Shown one piece after another: positions 1 to 8,299 of a stretch of DNA of 64,000 nucleotides (within the stretch, counting starts at the first letter, position 1; each line of letters starts with the position of its first letter). The notes below the pieces were generated by a model, which did no database searches, was not told the origin of the DNA, and saw only the letters and a program-made list of their open reading frames with translations. Source of the stretch: Rhizobium croatiense (GTDB taxonomy: Bacteria > Pseudomonadota > Alphaproteobacteria > Rhizobiales > Rhizobiaceae); assembly GCF_019793465.1 (NCBI RefSeq), contig NZ_JAILYJ010000023.1, positions 23,799-87,798 of the forward strand, read 5' to 3'. The translations under genes and the position numbers were made by a program.

Positions 1-140
1 ATATCGAGCCCGGTCTGCGCGAGGCCGGCGGTGCCGGCGACCTCGATATGATCGAATGTTTCGAGCACCGCTTTCAGCCCGTCCAACACCAGCGGATGGT
101 TGTCGATCAGGAGCACCCTTATTTTCGGGCGTTCCGTCAT
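1..140 (-). CDS. Response regulator, NarL/LuxR type (N-terminal part only)
   Basis: The gene runs off the left edge of the window; only the first 46 or so residues are present. They form the start of a receiver domain: a beta strand IRVLLIDNHPLVLDGL with the acidic residue of the phosphorylation pocket (D in LIDNHP) and the first helix. The start ATG overlaps the stop codon of the upstream histidine kinase gene (ATGA), so the two are translationally coupled and almost certainly a cognate pair. The kinase is of the HisKA_3 (NarX/DegS-like) kind, whose partners normally end in a LuxR helix-turn-helix. That output domain is outside the window, so the subfamily is inferred from the partner. Confidence 0.85.
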   Translation of the reverse strand, partial: MTERPKIRVLLIDNHPLVLDGLKAVLETFDHIEVAGTAGLAQTGLD

Positions 141-1507
141 GCGGCTTCCGCCTGCTTGCCGGCGGGCAGATTGGCCGATCTCGGCATCATTGCCGTCAGT
201 GTCGTGCCGGCCTCGCTGCTGTTGATGAGGAGTAGGCCACGGAAGTGCGCCATCCGCTCCTGCATGTTGCGCAGGCCGAGGCCCGAGCCGCCGGCGCCAT
301 CGAAGCCGGTGCCGTTGTCGGAGATGGTCATGCGGGCGCGGCCGCCGTCGCTCCAGAGCTTGACCGAGAGCTTCGAGGCGCCCGAATGCCGCTCGACATT
401 GTTGAAGGCCTCCTGGGCGACGCGATAAAGGGCGGTGCTGGCTTCCGCCTTCAGCGTGCCGGCGAAGCCCGAGGCGTCGATCTTCGTCTCGATTCCCGTC
501 CGTTCGGCAAAGTGATGACACAGCGCCTCCAGCGCAGCCGTCAGGCCGAGATCGTCGAGCACGCGGGGCCGCAGATCATGCGAGAGCAGCCGGATCTCCT
601 TGATGGCGCCGTTCAGCGCGTCGACGCCGCGATCGATGGTCAGCGCCGCCTCGTCGACATTGGTCCTGACCTTGCGGCCGGCGAGATCCATCGCATAACG
701 CACCCCGAGAAGGGTCTGGGAGATGCCGTCATGCAGCTCGCGCGCCAGCCGTGTCCGCTCCTCTTCCTGGGTGTCGATCACCCGCTGCGTCAGCTCCTTG
801 AGCCGGCTGTCGGCCATGCGGCGCTCATGAAAGGTCAGCAGCATGCAGGTCGTGAAAACAACGAGCACCGACGGCACGGCGATCAGCGCGACGATCACGA
901 AGGTTCGCTTGATATTGGCGCGCATCACCTTGTTGGCGGCGGCACTCTGGGCGAAGACATCGTCCAGGTAGACGCCGGTGCCGACGACCCAGTGCCATTT
1001 GTCGAGGCTGACGACGAAGGAGAGCTTGTCGGCGATCTGTCCGGTCGAAGGTTTCTGCCATTTGTACTGGTGCAGGCCGCCGCCCGCCTTTGCCGTGGCG
1101 ATCAGCTCGGCAATCACCTTGTCGCCATCGGGATCGGTCAGGTCGAGCCAATTTTGCCCATGCCGAAAGCTCTGGCGCGGATGGACGATATTGTTGCCGT
1201 CGTAATCATAGACGAAGAAATAGCCGTCCTTGCCGTAGTCGAGCGAAGTCAGGATTGCCGCCACCTGCTGCTTGGCGGCTTCGTCGTCGGCCCCCGCCTT
1301 GTCGTAGATCGTCTGGATGGCGGAGAGGGCAAGATTGGTCAGATTGAGGATCTCGGCTTCCTTGGTCTTCAGCATGTTCTGCTCGAACGTATCGATGCTG
1401 TTCTTGGCGAGGTTTGCCGATTGCCAGGTGATGAAGGCGGTGATCGCAAGGATCGAGATGACGAGCGGGACGATCGCCAATGCGATGATCTGGTGTCGTA
1501 ACGTCAA
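137..1507 (-). CDS. Membrane sensor histidine kinase, Cache sensor + HisKA_3
   Basis: 456 aa. It has a first membrane helix at about residues 7-27, a periplasmic single Cache domain at about 45-190 (GYFFVYDYDGNNIVHP and the WHWVVGTGVYLDD end are typical of sCache_2), and a second helix at about 202-226. A HisKA_3 dimerisation domain follows with the phospho-acceptor His near 259 in RELHDGISQ, then an ATPase domain with the N box near 366-375 (EAFNNVERHS), DNGTGFDG and GSGLGLRNM. Cache domains of this kind often bind small organic acids, but the ligand cannot be read from sequence. The start is a TTG preceded by GGGAGG at good spacing. The stop overlaps the response regulator start. Confidence 0.9.
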   Translation of the reverse strand: MTLRHQIIALAIVPLVISILAITAFITWQSANLAKNSIDTFEQNMLKTKEAEILNLTNLALSAIQTIYDKAGADDEAAKQQVAAILTSLDYGKDGYFFVYDYDGNNIVHPRQSFRHGQNWLDLTDPDGDKVIAELIATAKAGGGLHQYKWQKPSTGQIADKLSFVVSLDKWHWVVGTGVYLDDVFAQSAAANKVMRANIKRTFVIVALIAVPSVLVVFTTCMLLTFHERRMADSRLKELTQRVIDTQEEERTRLARELHDGISQTLLGVRYAMDLAGRKVRTNVDEAALTIDRGVDALNGAIKEIRLLSHDLRPRVLDDLGLTAALEALCHHFAERTGIETKIDASGFAGTLKAEASTALYRVAQEAFNNVERHSGASKLSVKLWSDGGRARMTISDNGTGFDGAGGSGLGLRNMQERMAHFRGLLLINSSEAGTTLTAMMPRSANLPAGKQAEAA

Positions 1508-1581
1508 GGATCGTTCCTCCCGAAATTTGCGCCCGGAATTATGCCCTTTGCCGAAGGCGAGTCCAGCGGCTTGTCCCGGAG

Positions 1582-2046
1582 CTATTCGAGCGGCACGAAC
1601 AGGCCGAGCTTGACGTCGCGCAGCACGACATTGGTGTGCATGCGGCGGATTTGCGGATTGTCAGCCATGATCAGGGCGGCGATGTCGTCATAATGCTCGA
1701 CGTCTCGGGCGGTGACGATGGCGATCAGATCGACTGCTCCGGTGACGTAATAGACCTGCTGGATATGATCCTGCTTCTCCGCCCAGACGCGGAACTTCGC
1801 CAGCGCGTCGTAATTGTCCCGCTCGATTTCCATGCCGACGATGAACACCATCGATGTTCCTGTCGCCTTCCGATCGACGACGGCGACCTCCGCCTTGATG
1901 ATCCCCTCTTCGCGCAGCCGTTTCAATCGCCGCTGCACGGCCGAGACCGACAGCCCGATCCGTTCGGCGATCGTTTCGGCCTTCAGCTGGCAGTCGCGCT
2001 GAACGATATCGAGAATGTCACGGTCAAAACGATCCAGCTGTTCCAT
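1582..2046 (-). CDS. Lrp/AsnC family transcriptional regulator
   Basis: About 154 aa from the ATG at 2046; an in-frame TTG at 2058 would add four residues. Residues 5-50 are the AsnC-type helix-turn-helix (LDRFDRDILDIVQ, then LSVSAVQRRLKRL), followed by the RAM effector-binding domain with a VTGAVDLIAIV strand. Proteins of this family sense amino acids and often control the adjacent transporter. The gene is divergent from an amino-acid ABC operon, with a 21-bp palindrome between them, so local regulation of that operon is likely. The effector is unknown. Confidence 0.9.
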   Translation of the reverse strand: MEQLDRFDRDILDIVQRDCQLKAETIAERIGLSVSAVQRRLKRLREEGIIKAEVAVVDRKATGTSMVFIVGMEIERDNYDALAKFRVWAEKQDHIQQVYYVTGAVDLIAIVTARDVEHYDDIAALIMADNPQIRRMHTNVVLRDVKLGLFVPLE

Positions 2047-2111
2047 TGTCCAGTCCAATTCAGTTATGGCATTTCATAGTTTCTGCCGCATTCGATGCGT
2101 GAGGAAGATTA

Positions 2112-2132
2112 TTTTGCACAAAATATGCAAAA
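2112..2132. promoter_or_regulatory. Palindrome in divergent promoter, probable Lrp/AsnC operator
   Basis: TTTTGCA, a 7-bp AT-rich spacer, then TGCAAAA: perfect 7-bp arms between the divergent AsnC-type regulator and the ABC operon. A second TTTGCAAA lies at 2178-2185. AT-rich inverted repeats of this size are typical AsnC/Lrp sites; the assignment to the neighbouring regulator is inference. Confidence 0.55.
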
Positions 2133-2207
2133 GAGGTGATAATTGCGCGAAAAAACCGCGTTCTTTTATCATTATCCTTTGCAAACTCAGTTCAGCCGGA
2201 CCCATGC

Positions 2208-2987
2208 ATGTCGGATCAGTCCTTTCCTGCTCTTCGCGTCGAAGATCTCCATAAAAGCTTCGGCTCGCAACAGGTTCTCAAGGGTATCTCGACCGAGGCC
2301 CACAAGTCCGACGTGATTTCGATCATCGGCTCGTCGGGCTCCGGCAAGAGCACCTTCCTTCGATGCATCAATTTCCTGGAAACGCCGGATCGCGGCCGCA
2401 TTGCCGTCAACGGCGAGGACGTCGCGCTGAAAGTCGGCCGCGGCGGGCGGCTGCAGCCGCAGAGCTGGCGGCAGATCGAGCGGCTGCGGACCGGGCTCGG
2501 CATGGTCTTTCAGAGCTTCAATCTCTGGGCTCATCGCACCGTATTGGAAAACGTCATCGAGGCGCCGGTGCATGTCATGGGCATTTCAAAGCGCGAGGCG
2601 ATCGAAAAGGCAGAAGCCCTGCTCCACAAGGTCGGGCTGTTCGACAAGCGCGACGTCTATCCCGCCTTTCTCTCCGGCGGTCAGCAGCAACGCGCGGCGA
2701 TTGCGCGGGCGCTCTGCGTCGATCCCGCCGTCATGCTGTTCGACGAGCCGACCTCGGCGCTCGATCCGGAGCTGGTCGGCGAGGTGTTGAAGGTCATCCG
2801 CGATCTCGCCGAAGAAGGCCGGACCATGCTGATCGTCACGCATGAAATGCGTTTCGCCCGGGATGTCTCGAGCCGCGTTCTCTTCCTGCATCAGGGACGG
2901 ATCGAGGAGGAAGGGCCGCCGGAACAGGTTTTCGGGGCGCCGGTCAGCGCCCGCTGCCGGGAGTTCACCCGTCTCAGCGCCCATTGA
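2208..2987 (+). CDS. Polar amino acid ABC transporter, ATP-binding protein (HisP/OccP type)
   Basis: About 259 aa. It has a Walker A GSSGSGKST, a Q-loop in MVFQSFNLW, an ABC signature LSGGQQQR, and a Walker B in VMLFDEPTSALDPE followed by a switch His in VTHEM. The insert between Walker A and the Q-loop, with RLQPQSWRQI, is a hallmark of the histidine/opine (HisP/OccP) branch. An in-frame GTG at 2136 would put 24 unlikely residues before the conserved start, so the ATG at 2208 is preferred. It is the first gene of a four-gene transporter unit with an SBP and two permeases, all on the plus strand. Confidence 0.92.
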   Translation: MSDQSFPALRVEDLHKSFGSQQVLKGISTEAHKSDVISIIGSSGSGKSTFLRCINFLETPDRGRIAVNGEDVALKVGRGGRLQPQSWRQIERLRTGLGMVFQSFNLWAHRTVLENVIEAPVHVMGISKREAIEKAEALLHKVGLFDKRDVYPAFLSGGQQQRAAIARALCVDPAVMLFDEPTSALDPELVGEVLKVIRDLAEEGRTMLIVTHEMRFARDVSSRVLFLHQGRIEEEGPPEQVFGAPVSARCREFTRLSAH

Positions 2988-3035
2988 TCCACACCAGTCA
3001 TCATCGACAACACACGAACCAGGAGAATCCTGCGA

Positions 3036-3809
3036 ATGAAACTGCTCCCCACGCTTTTTGCCGGCGCGGCACTTGCGCTTTCTGCCGTCGCCGCGCAGGC
3101 CGAAGTCCGCTTCGGCGTCATGAACGAATCCTATCCGCCGTTCTTCGCCAAGGACGCCTCGGGGGAGTGGCACGGATGGGAAATCGACCTGATGAACGCC
3201 GTCTGCGCAGAGATGAAGGAGAAATGCTCGATCGTCGACATCTCCTGGGATGGTCTCATTCCGGCTCTTGAGAGCAAGAAGTTCGACGTGATCTGGTCGT
3301 CGATGTCGAACACGGCGGAACGCTCGAAGGTGATCGACTTCACCGACAAATATTATAACACGCCGAGCACCCTGATCGGTCCCAAGGACCAGAAGCCGGG
3401 TGCGACCGCTGAAGACGTGAAGGGCAAGACCATCGGCATCCAGGTGTCGACGATCCAGTCTGAGTATTACAAGAAGTATTTTGCCGGCGCTGCTGAGGAG
3501 AAGACCTACCAGACGCTCGACGAGGCTTTCCAGGATCTCGCTTCCGGCCGTATCGACTACGTTTTCGGCGATTCGCTCGCGCTCGACGCGTTCCTGAAAA
3601 GCGACGGCGGCAAGGATTGCTGCGCCAAGATGGGAGATGTCGCCGACGACAAGGAAATTCTCGGAGCCGGCGTTTCGGGCGGTCTGCGCAAGGAAGATAC
3701 GGAGCTGAAAGCCAAGCTGAATGCGGCGATCGCTGTGGTTCGCGCCAACGGCCAGTATGACGCGATCACCAAGAAATACTTCGACTTCGACATCTACGGC
3801 GCGAAGTAA
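3036..3809 (+). CDS. Polar amino acid ABC transporter, periplasmic binding protein
   Basis: 257 aa. It has a Sec signal peptide at about residues 1-22, with cleavage expected after AAQA, and then the family 3 solute-binding fold: VRFGVMNESYPPFF, GWEIDLMNAV, DVIWSSMSNTAERSKVIDFT. The fold resembles Lys/Arg/ornithine- and opine-binding proteins. A strong AGGAG lies just before the ATG. It sits between the ATPase and permease genes. Its ligand is unknown; the homocysteine S-methyltransferase at the operon end makes a methylated sulfur amino acid worth testing. Confidence 0.92.
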   Translation: MKLLPTLFAGAALALSAVAAQAEVRFGVMNESYPPFFAKDASGEWHGWEIDLMNAVCAEMKEKCSIVDISWDGLIPALESKKFDVIWSSMSNTAERSKVIDFTDKYYNTPSTLIGPKDQKPGATAEDVKGKTIGIQVSTIQSEYYKKYFAGAAEEKTYQTLDEAFQDLASGRIDYVFGDSLALDAFLKSDGGKDCCAKMGDVADDKEILGAGVSGGLRKEDTELKAKLNAAIAVVRANGQYDAITKKYFDFDIYGAK

Positions 3810-3821
3810 GCAGTCCAAGAG

Positions 3822-4547
3822 ATGGCGACCGCGCAACAAGGCATTCTGGACCTGCTGTCTCCCTATCCTCCGGGATGGGGCCGCGTTCTCTTGACAGGTG
3901 CAGTCTCCACGGTCGCCATCTCGGCCTGCGCCTTTGCGGTCGGCCTGTTGCTCGGCACCGGCGGCGCGCTTGGAAAGCTATCCGGCAATCGCCTGCTCCG
4001 CCTGCTGCTCGATCTCTACACCACCGTCATCCGCGCGGTTCCCGAGCTGATCCTGATCGTCGGGCTCTATTATGCAGGCACCGACGGCCTCAACCGGCTG
4101 CTGGCGGTATTCGAACTGCCGCCGGTCAATGTCAACGGCTTCGTCGCCGCCGTCGCCGTGCTCGGCTTCGTGCAGGGCGCCTATATGACGGAGGTGCTGC
4201 GCGGCGCGATTCTCGCCATTCCGGTCGGCCAGATCGAAGCGGCCAAGGCCTTCGGCATGGGACCGATGCTGCGGTTCCGCCGCGTCCTGCTGCCGGCGCT
4301 TTTGCCGAACGCGCTGCCGGGGCTGGCCAATCTGTGGATGTCGGTCACCAAGGACAGCGCGCTGGTCGCAGTCGTCGGCTACCAGGAACTGGCGCTCGCC
4401 ACCCGCCTCGCCGGGGCGAGCACCAAACACTACTTCGTGTTTTTCCTGGCTTCGGCCCTTCTCTATCTCGCCATCACGCTCGTTTCCAACCTCGCTTTCA
4501 AGCTGATCGAGGGGCGGGTGCGGCGGGGACAGCCGCGCCTTGCCTGA
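3822..4547 (+). CDS. Polar amino acid ABC transporter permease (HisQ type)
   Basis: 241 aa, inner-membrane subunit with about five hydrophobic helices. The EAA loop lies near residues 135-160 (GQIEAAKAFGMGP), the site that contacts the ATPase. It starts 12 bp after the binding-protein stop and is followed 15 bp later by the second permease. The pair would form the heterodimeric channel of the importer. Confidence 0.9.
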   Translation: MATAQQGILDLLSPYPPGWGRVLLTGAVSTVAISACAFAVGLLLGTGGALGKLSGNRLLRLLLDLYTTVIRAVPELILIVGLYYAGTDGLNRLLAVFELPPVNVNGFVAAVAVLGFVQGAYMTEVLRGAILAIPVGQIEAAKAFGMGPMLRFRRVLLPALLPNALPGLANLWMSVTKDSALVAVVGYQELALATRLAGASTKHYFVFFLASALLYLAITLVSNLAFKLIEGRVRRGQPRLA

Positions 4548-4562
4548 AGAAAGCCGCGCCCC

Positions 4563-5252
4563 ATGAGTTTCACCTGGATCTCTTCCTACTGGCCGCTTCT
4601 TCTGACCGGCGCCTGGCAGACGGTGTCGCTGCTGGTCATCTCGGTGGTATTCGGTTTTATCATCGCTATCGGTCTCGCCTTCGCGCAGGTCAGCGGCGGC
4701 AGGCTGACGCGGCTGCTTGCCCGCGGCTACTGCACCTTCTTTCGCGGCACGCCGCTGCTGATCCAGCTGTGGCTTCTCTATTACGGCGTCGGCTCGCTGC
4801 TGCCGATGGTTCCCGGCATCCGCCAGAGCCTGTTCTGGCCGATCCTGCGCGAAGGCTTCTTCTTCGCTGCCGTCAGCTTCACGCTGAACTATGCGGCTTA
4901 CGAGGCGGAGGTTTTGCGCGGCGCGCTGCTTGCCGTTCCCAAGGGCGAGCTCGAAGCCGGCCGGGCCTTCGGCCTGTCGCCCTGGAAGCTGACCCGCCGT
5001 ATCTGGCTGCCGCGCGCCATCCGCATCGCCCTGCCGACGATTGCCGGAGAGATCGTCATGCAGCTGAAGGCGACGCCGCTTGCCTTCACGGTGACGGTGA
5101 TGGATCTCTATGCGGTGGCCAACAAGGTTCGCCAGGACACGCTGCTGGTCTATGAGCCGCTGCTTGTCGTCACCCTTTTCTATCTCGCCCTGACCGCCGT
5201 CATCGCCTGCGTCTTTCGAGGTCTCGAAGCGCAAGTGCCGGTCCGGCGTTAG
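4563..5252 (+). CDS. Polar amino acid ABC transporter permease (HisM type)
   Basis: 229 aa membrane protein of the same family as the preceding permease. It has the EAA-type loop KGELEAGRAFGLSPW and the conserved FFRGTPLLIQLWLLYYG stretch in the first half. It is the last transport gene; a 76-bp gap with its own ribosome-binding site separates it from the methyltransferase gene. Confidence 0.9.
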   Translation: MSFTWISSYWPLLLTGAWQTVSLLVISVVFGFIIAIGLAFAQVSGGRLTRLLARGYCTFFRGTPLLIQLWLLYYGVGSLLPMVPGIRQSLFWPILREGFFFAAVSFTLNYAAYEAEVLRGALLAVPKGELEAGRAFGLSPWKLTRRIWLPRAIRIALPTIAGEIVMQLKATPLAFTVTVMDLYAVANKVRQDTLLVYEPLLVVTLFYLALTAVIACVFRGLEAQVPVRR

Positions 5253-5328
5253 GCGGACGGACGTTTCTCACTTTGTTTTTAAAGCCCGCCGCCGGTAACG
5301 GCGCGACAGCCTGAATGGAGATCTCTTC

Positions 5329-6237
5329 ATGAGCACTACACGAATTCTCGATGGCGGTATGAGCCGCGAGTTGCTGCGGCTTGGCGCCGAATTGAAGCAG
5401 CCGGAATGGTCGGCGCTGGCGCTGATCAATTCGCCGGATATCGTCCGCGAGGTGCATAAGGAATTCATCGCCGCCGGCTCTGAGATCATTACGACGAACA
5501 GCTATGCGCTGGTGCCCTTTCATATCGGCGAAGACCGGTTCCAGAAGGAGGGTGCGGCGCTGATCCGTCTTGCCGGTCGCCTAGCACGCGAGGCGGCCGA
5601 TTCCGTCACCGGTCGCAAGGTGCTGGTCGCCGGTTCGCTGCCGCCGATCTTCGGCTCCTACGAGCCGCAGAATTTTCGGCCTGAACGGGTGCAGGATTAT
5701 CTCAAGGTGCTGGTCGAAAACCTCGACCCCTTCGTCGATATATGGCTCGGCGAGACCCTGAGCCTGATCGCCGAGGGCGAGGCTGTCCGCAAAGCGGTGG
5801 CGGCATCGGGCAAACCGTTCTGGATCTCGTTCACATTGGCGGATGACGAGGCGGACATCGAAAGCGGTGAGCCGAAGCTCCGCTCCTGTGAAAGCGTCGA
5901 GGCGGCGGCGTCCTGGGCAGTGTCATCGGGTGCGGCGGCCTTCCTGTTCAATTGCAGCAAGCCTGAGGTCATGCGAGCAGCGGTCGAGACGGCCGCCGAG
6001 ACGTTCCGGATGGTGGACGCCCAGATCGAAATCGGCGTCTATGCCAACGCCTTCGAAGGGGAACAGGGCGCATCGGCCGCCAATGAAGGTCTGCACGACA
6101 CCCGCGACGATCTGAACGACGACGCCTATTCGCGTTTTGCCTGCTCCTGGGCCGAGGCCGGCGCGACGATCATCGGCGGCTGCTGCGGCATCGGCGCCGC
6201 CCATATCCATCGTCTCGGCAAGGTGCTTTTGCCGTGA
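5329..6237 (+). CDS. mmuM: Homocysteine S-methyltransferase family protein
   Basis: 302 aa, a single (betaalpha)8 barrel. The zinc/thiol ligands of this family are visible: Cys in FLFNCSKP near residue 207 and the Cys-Cys pair in IGGCCGIG near 285. N-terminal ILDGGMSREL is the usual family start. There is no cobalamin or folate domain, so it belongs with the MmuM/BHMT-like enzymes that take a methyl group from S-methylmethionine or a betaine-like donor. GGAGATC precedes the ATG. Its position at the end of an amino-acid ABC operon suggests that the transporter brings in the methyl donor or the acceptor. The symbol is by family resemblance only. Confidence 0.75.
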   Translation: MSTTRILDGGMSRELLRLGAELKQPEWSALALINSPDIVREVHKEFIAAGSEIITTNSYALVPFHIGEDRFQKEGAALIRLAGRLAREAADSVTGRKVLVAGSLPPIFGSYEPQNFRPERVQDYLKVLVENLDPFVDIWLGETLSLIAEGEAVRKAVAASGKPFWISFTLADDEADIESGEPKLRSCESVEAAASWAVSSGAAAFLFNCSKPEVMRAAVETAAETFRMVDAQIEIGVYANAFEGEQGASAANEGLHDTRDDLNDDAYSRFACSWAEAGATIIGGCCGIGAAHIHRLGKVLLP

Positions 6238-6239
6238 AA

Positions 6240-6473
6240 CGTCGGGCGGCCGCGAATGGCTTGCCCGAGCGCCGAATTATTCCGGTGGATGAGCCGGTTG
6301 CCTAGGCTTCGGGTGACCTTATGGGCCGCGCGAAGCGGAGCGGCCGCGGCCTGTCGTCGATGGACGGACTGATCGCTGCAACCGCGGTTGCTCACGATCT
6401 CACTCTCGCCACGCGTAACACCAGAGATTTCGAGGGGTTCGGGATCGATCTCGTCGACCCATGGTCCGTGTAG
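6240..6473 (+). pseudogene. Remnant of a VapC/FitB-type PIN-domain toxin gene
   Basis: Translation in one frame gives a typical C-terminal half of a PIN-domain ribonuclease: RRIIPVDEPVA, then after one in-frame TAG (6303-6305) ASGDLMGRAKRSGR, MDGLIAATAVAHDLTLATRN, and DFEGFGIDLVDPW before the stop at 6473. The acidic MDG and RNTRDF elements are the ones that carry PIN catalytic residues. The TAG sits where a sense codon, perhaps Trp, is expected. The N-terminal half and any antitoxin gene are missing. It lies between the convergent methyltransferase and sulfonate ABC units. This is a decayed module, not a functional toxin. Confidence 0.7.
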
Positions 6474-6496
6474 TCCTAGAAGGCTGCCGACAGCTT

Positions 6497-7267
6497 TCAA
6501 TGCAGCCCGAACAGGTTCAGCAGCTCCTCGCGATGCCGGACGAATTCCGGCGCGCTGCGGTCGCGCGGACGCGGCAGATCGATGTCGATCAGGCGCGGCT
6601 CGCCTCCCTTTTCCCGCGGCAGGATCAGGATCCGGTCGGCGAGATAAATCGCCTCCTCGAGATCGTGCGTGACGAGAATGGTCGTTACATCCTCGTCGCG
6701 CCAGATCCGGGCGAGCTCCTGCTGCATACCGATCTTGGTCATCGCATCGAGCGCGCCGAGCGGTTCGTCGAGCAGCAGGATTTCCGGCTGAACGGCAAGC
6801 GCCCGGGCGATGCCGACGCGCTGTGCCATGCCGCCGGAGAGTTGCCTTGGATAGGCCGACTCGAATTGCTGCAGGCCGACGAGCTTGACGTAGTGGCGCG
6901 CACGCGCCCTCGCCTGCTCGCGGGCGAGACCTCTCGTCTCCAGCCCGAAGGCGACGTTGCCGAGGACGTCAAGCCAGGGAAGAAGGCGCGGCTCCTGGAA
7001 GATGACGGCGCGTTCCGCGCCGACGCCGCGGATTGCCTTGCCGTCGACGAGCACCTCACCGGTATCGGACTCTTCGAGACCGGCCAGAACCCGGAGCAGG
7101 GTCGTCTTGCCCGATCCGCTGGCGCCGACGATGGCGAGGCTTTCACCGGAGCGGATGTGGAGGTTGATATCTTTCAGAACCTGCAGATGGCTGCCGTTCA
7201 GCTTGTAGGATTTGGAGAGGTGACGGATCGTCACCTCTCCGCGGCGAATGTCCTGGGCGAGGCTCAT
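6497..7267 (-). CDS. ssuB: Sulfonate/nitrate-type ABC transporter ATP-binding protein
   Basis: 256 aa. It has a Walker A GASGSGKTT, a Q-loop in VIFQEPRLLPW, a signature LSGGMAQRVG, a Walker B LLLDEPLGALDAMT and a switch His in VTHDLEEA. The QEPRLLPW motif is typical of the nitrate/taurine/sulfonate (SsuB/TauB) branch. The minus-strand order is monooxygenase, permease, binding protein, ATPase, with short gaps (9 bp from the binding-protein gene). The ATPase gene is last. The exact sulfonate is not known. Confidence 0.88.
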   Translation of the reverse strand: MSLAQDIRRGEVTIRHLSKSYKLNGSHLQVLKDINLHIRSGESLAIVGASGSGKTTLLRVLAGLEESDTGEVLVDGKAIRGVGAERAVIFQEPRLLPWLDVLGNVAFGLETRGLAREQARARARHYVKLVGLQQFESAYPRQLSGGMAQRVGIARALAVQPEILLLDEPLGALDAMTKIGMQQELARIWRDEDVTTILVTHDLEEAIYLADRILILPREKGGEPRLIDIDLPRPRDRSAPEFVRHREELLNLFGLH

Positions 7268-7276
7268 TGCAGTTCC

Positions 7277-8260
7277 TCAGTTGCTTGCCGGCTTGGCGTC
7301 GGCGGTGAAGATGATGTCCTTGGCCGCCAACTGGCCCTGCTTCAGCTTGCCTTCGCGAACCAGGACGTCGATCCAGAACTGGATGTCGCGCTCGACCGGC
7401 AGACCGCCGGCGCGAACGCCGTAGCCGCGGAAATACTGCGCGATGTCAGGGTTCTCACCACGCTCGCTGAGCGCCTTGGCCAGGATCTTCTTGGTTTCCT
7501 CGGGATGTTCGCGGGCATAGTCGAGGGCGCGGGCCGACTGTTCGACGAAAATCTTCGCGGCCTCGGGATGCTGCTGAATGAAATCGCGGCGCAGGACCAC
7601 GAAGCCGCCGGCGATGTCGCCGAGCACGTCGGTATCGTCGAAGACCGCGCGCAGGCCGCCGTTTTTCAGCGCCGCACCCTCGAAGGTCGTCTGCCAGTAG
7701 CCGAAGGCGGCAATATCGACCTGCTTGGAGCGCAGCACCTGCTCGAGCTGCGGCCCGGGAACGACGACCTGATTGGCGGAATCGCTCGGCAGGCCGACGG
7801 AATGCAGGGCTTCGCGGATGGTGTAATCGAGATGGGCGCCGAGCGTGTTGACCGCGATGCTCTTGCCGGCAATATCCTTGATGCTTTTGATCGGGCTGTC
7901 TTCCAGCACGTAGAAGGTCGACTGCACCTCGTCATTGATGCCGTTCGACGGGTAGGCGGCGACGAAATCATTGCCGCCGATGATCGAATTCAAGACGGCG
8001 GAGGTGGCGGCGCTGCCGATCTCCACGTCCCCGGATGCCAGAGCGATGAGAGAGGCCGGCCCGCCCTGGGCGTAGCCGACATTCTCAAACGTGATGCCGG
8101 TGTCTTTGAAATAGCCGAGCGCGTCGGCGAGTTCATGGGCGGCAAGACCGCCCTGGCTCGCGAGATAGCGCAGTTTCACTGCGTCGGCGGCAGCGGCCGG
8201 CGTGGCGAGACCGAGAGCGATCACGGCCGGCAGGAGAAAATTGCGGGGATGGAACGTCAT
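7277..8260 (-). CDS. ssuA: Aliphatic sulfonate-type ABC transporter binding protein
   Basis: 327 aa. It has a signal peptide at about residues 1-24 (hydrophobic LLPAVIALGLATPAAA), then an SsuA/TauA/NMT1-like fold with VKLRYLASQGG and the helix ASGDVEIGSAATSAV. Such proteins bind sulfonates, nitrate or thiamine precursors. The adjacent FMN-dependent monooxygenase favours a sulfur compound that is oxidatively cleaved. It lies between the permease and ATPase genes of one operon. Confidence 0.82.
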   Translation of the reverse strand: MTFHPRNFLLPAVIALGLATPAAAADAVKLRYLASQGGLAAHELADALGYFKDTGITFENVGYAQGGPASLIALASGDVEIGSAATSAVLNSIIGGNDFVAAYPSNGINDEVQSTFYVLEDSPIKSIKDIAGKSIAVNTLGAHLDYTIREALHSVGLPSDSANQVVVPGPQLEQVLRSKQVDIAAFGYWQTTFEGAALKNGGLRAVFDDTDVLGDIAGGFVVLRRDFIQQHPEAAKIFVEQSARALDYAREHPEETKKILAKALSERGENPDIAQYFRGYGVRAGGLPVERDIQFWIDVLVREGKLKQGQLAAKDIIFTADAKPASN

Positions 8261-8299
8261 GGGATGTCCTTTCGGAAAAGAAAAAATCGGAGGAAGAAA

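Noticed and set aside
245..1501. Long plus-strand open frame opposite the histidine kinase
   Set aside because: It is the antisense shadow of a clear kinase gene in high-G+C DNA, with no domain and no ribosome-binding site.
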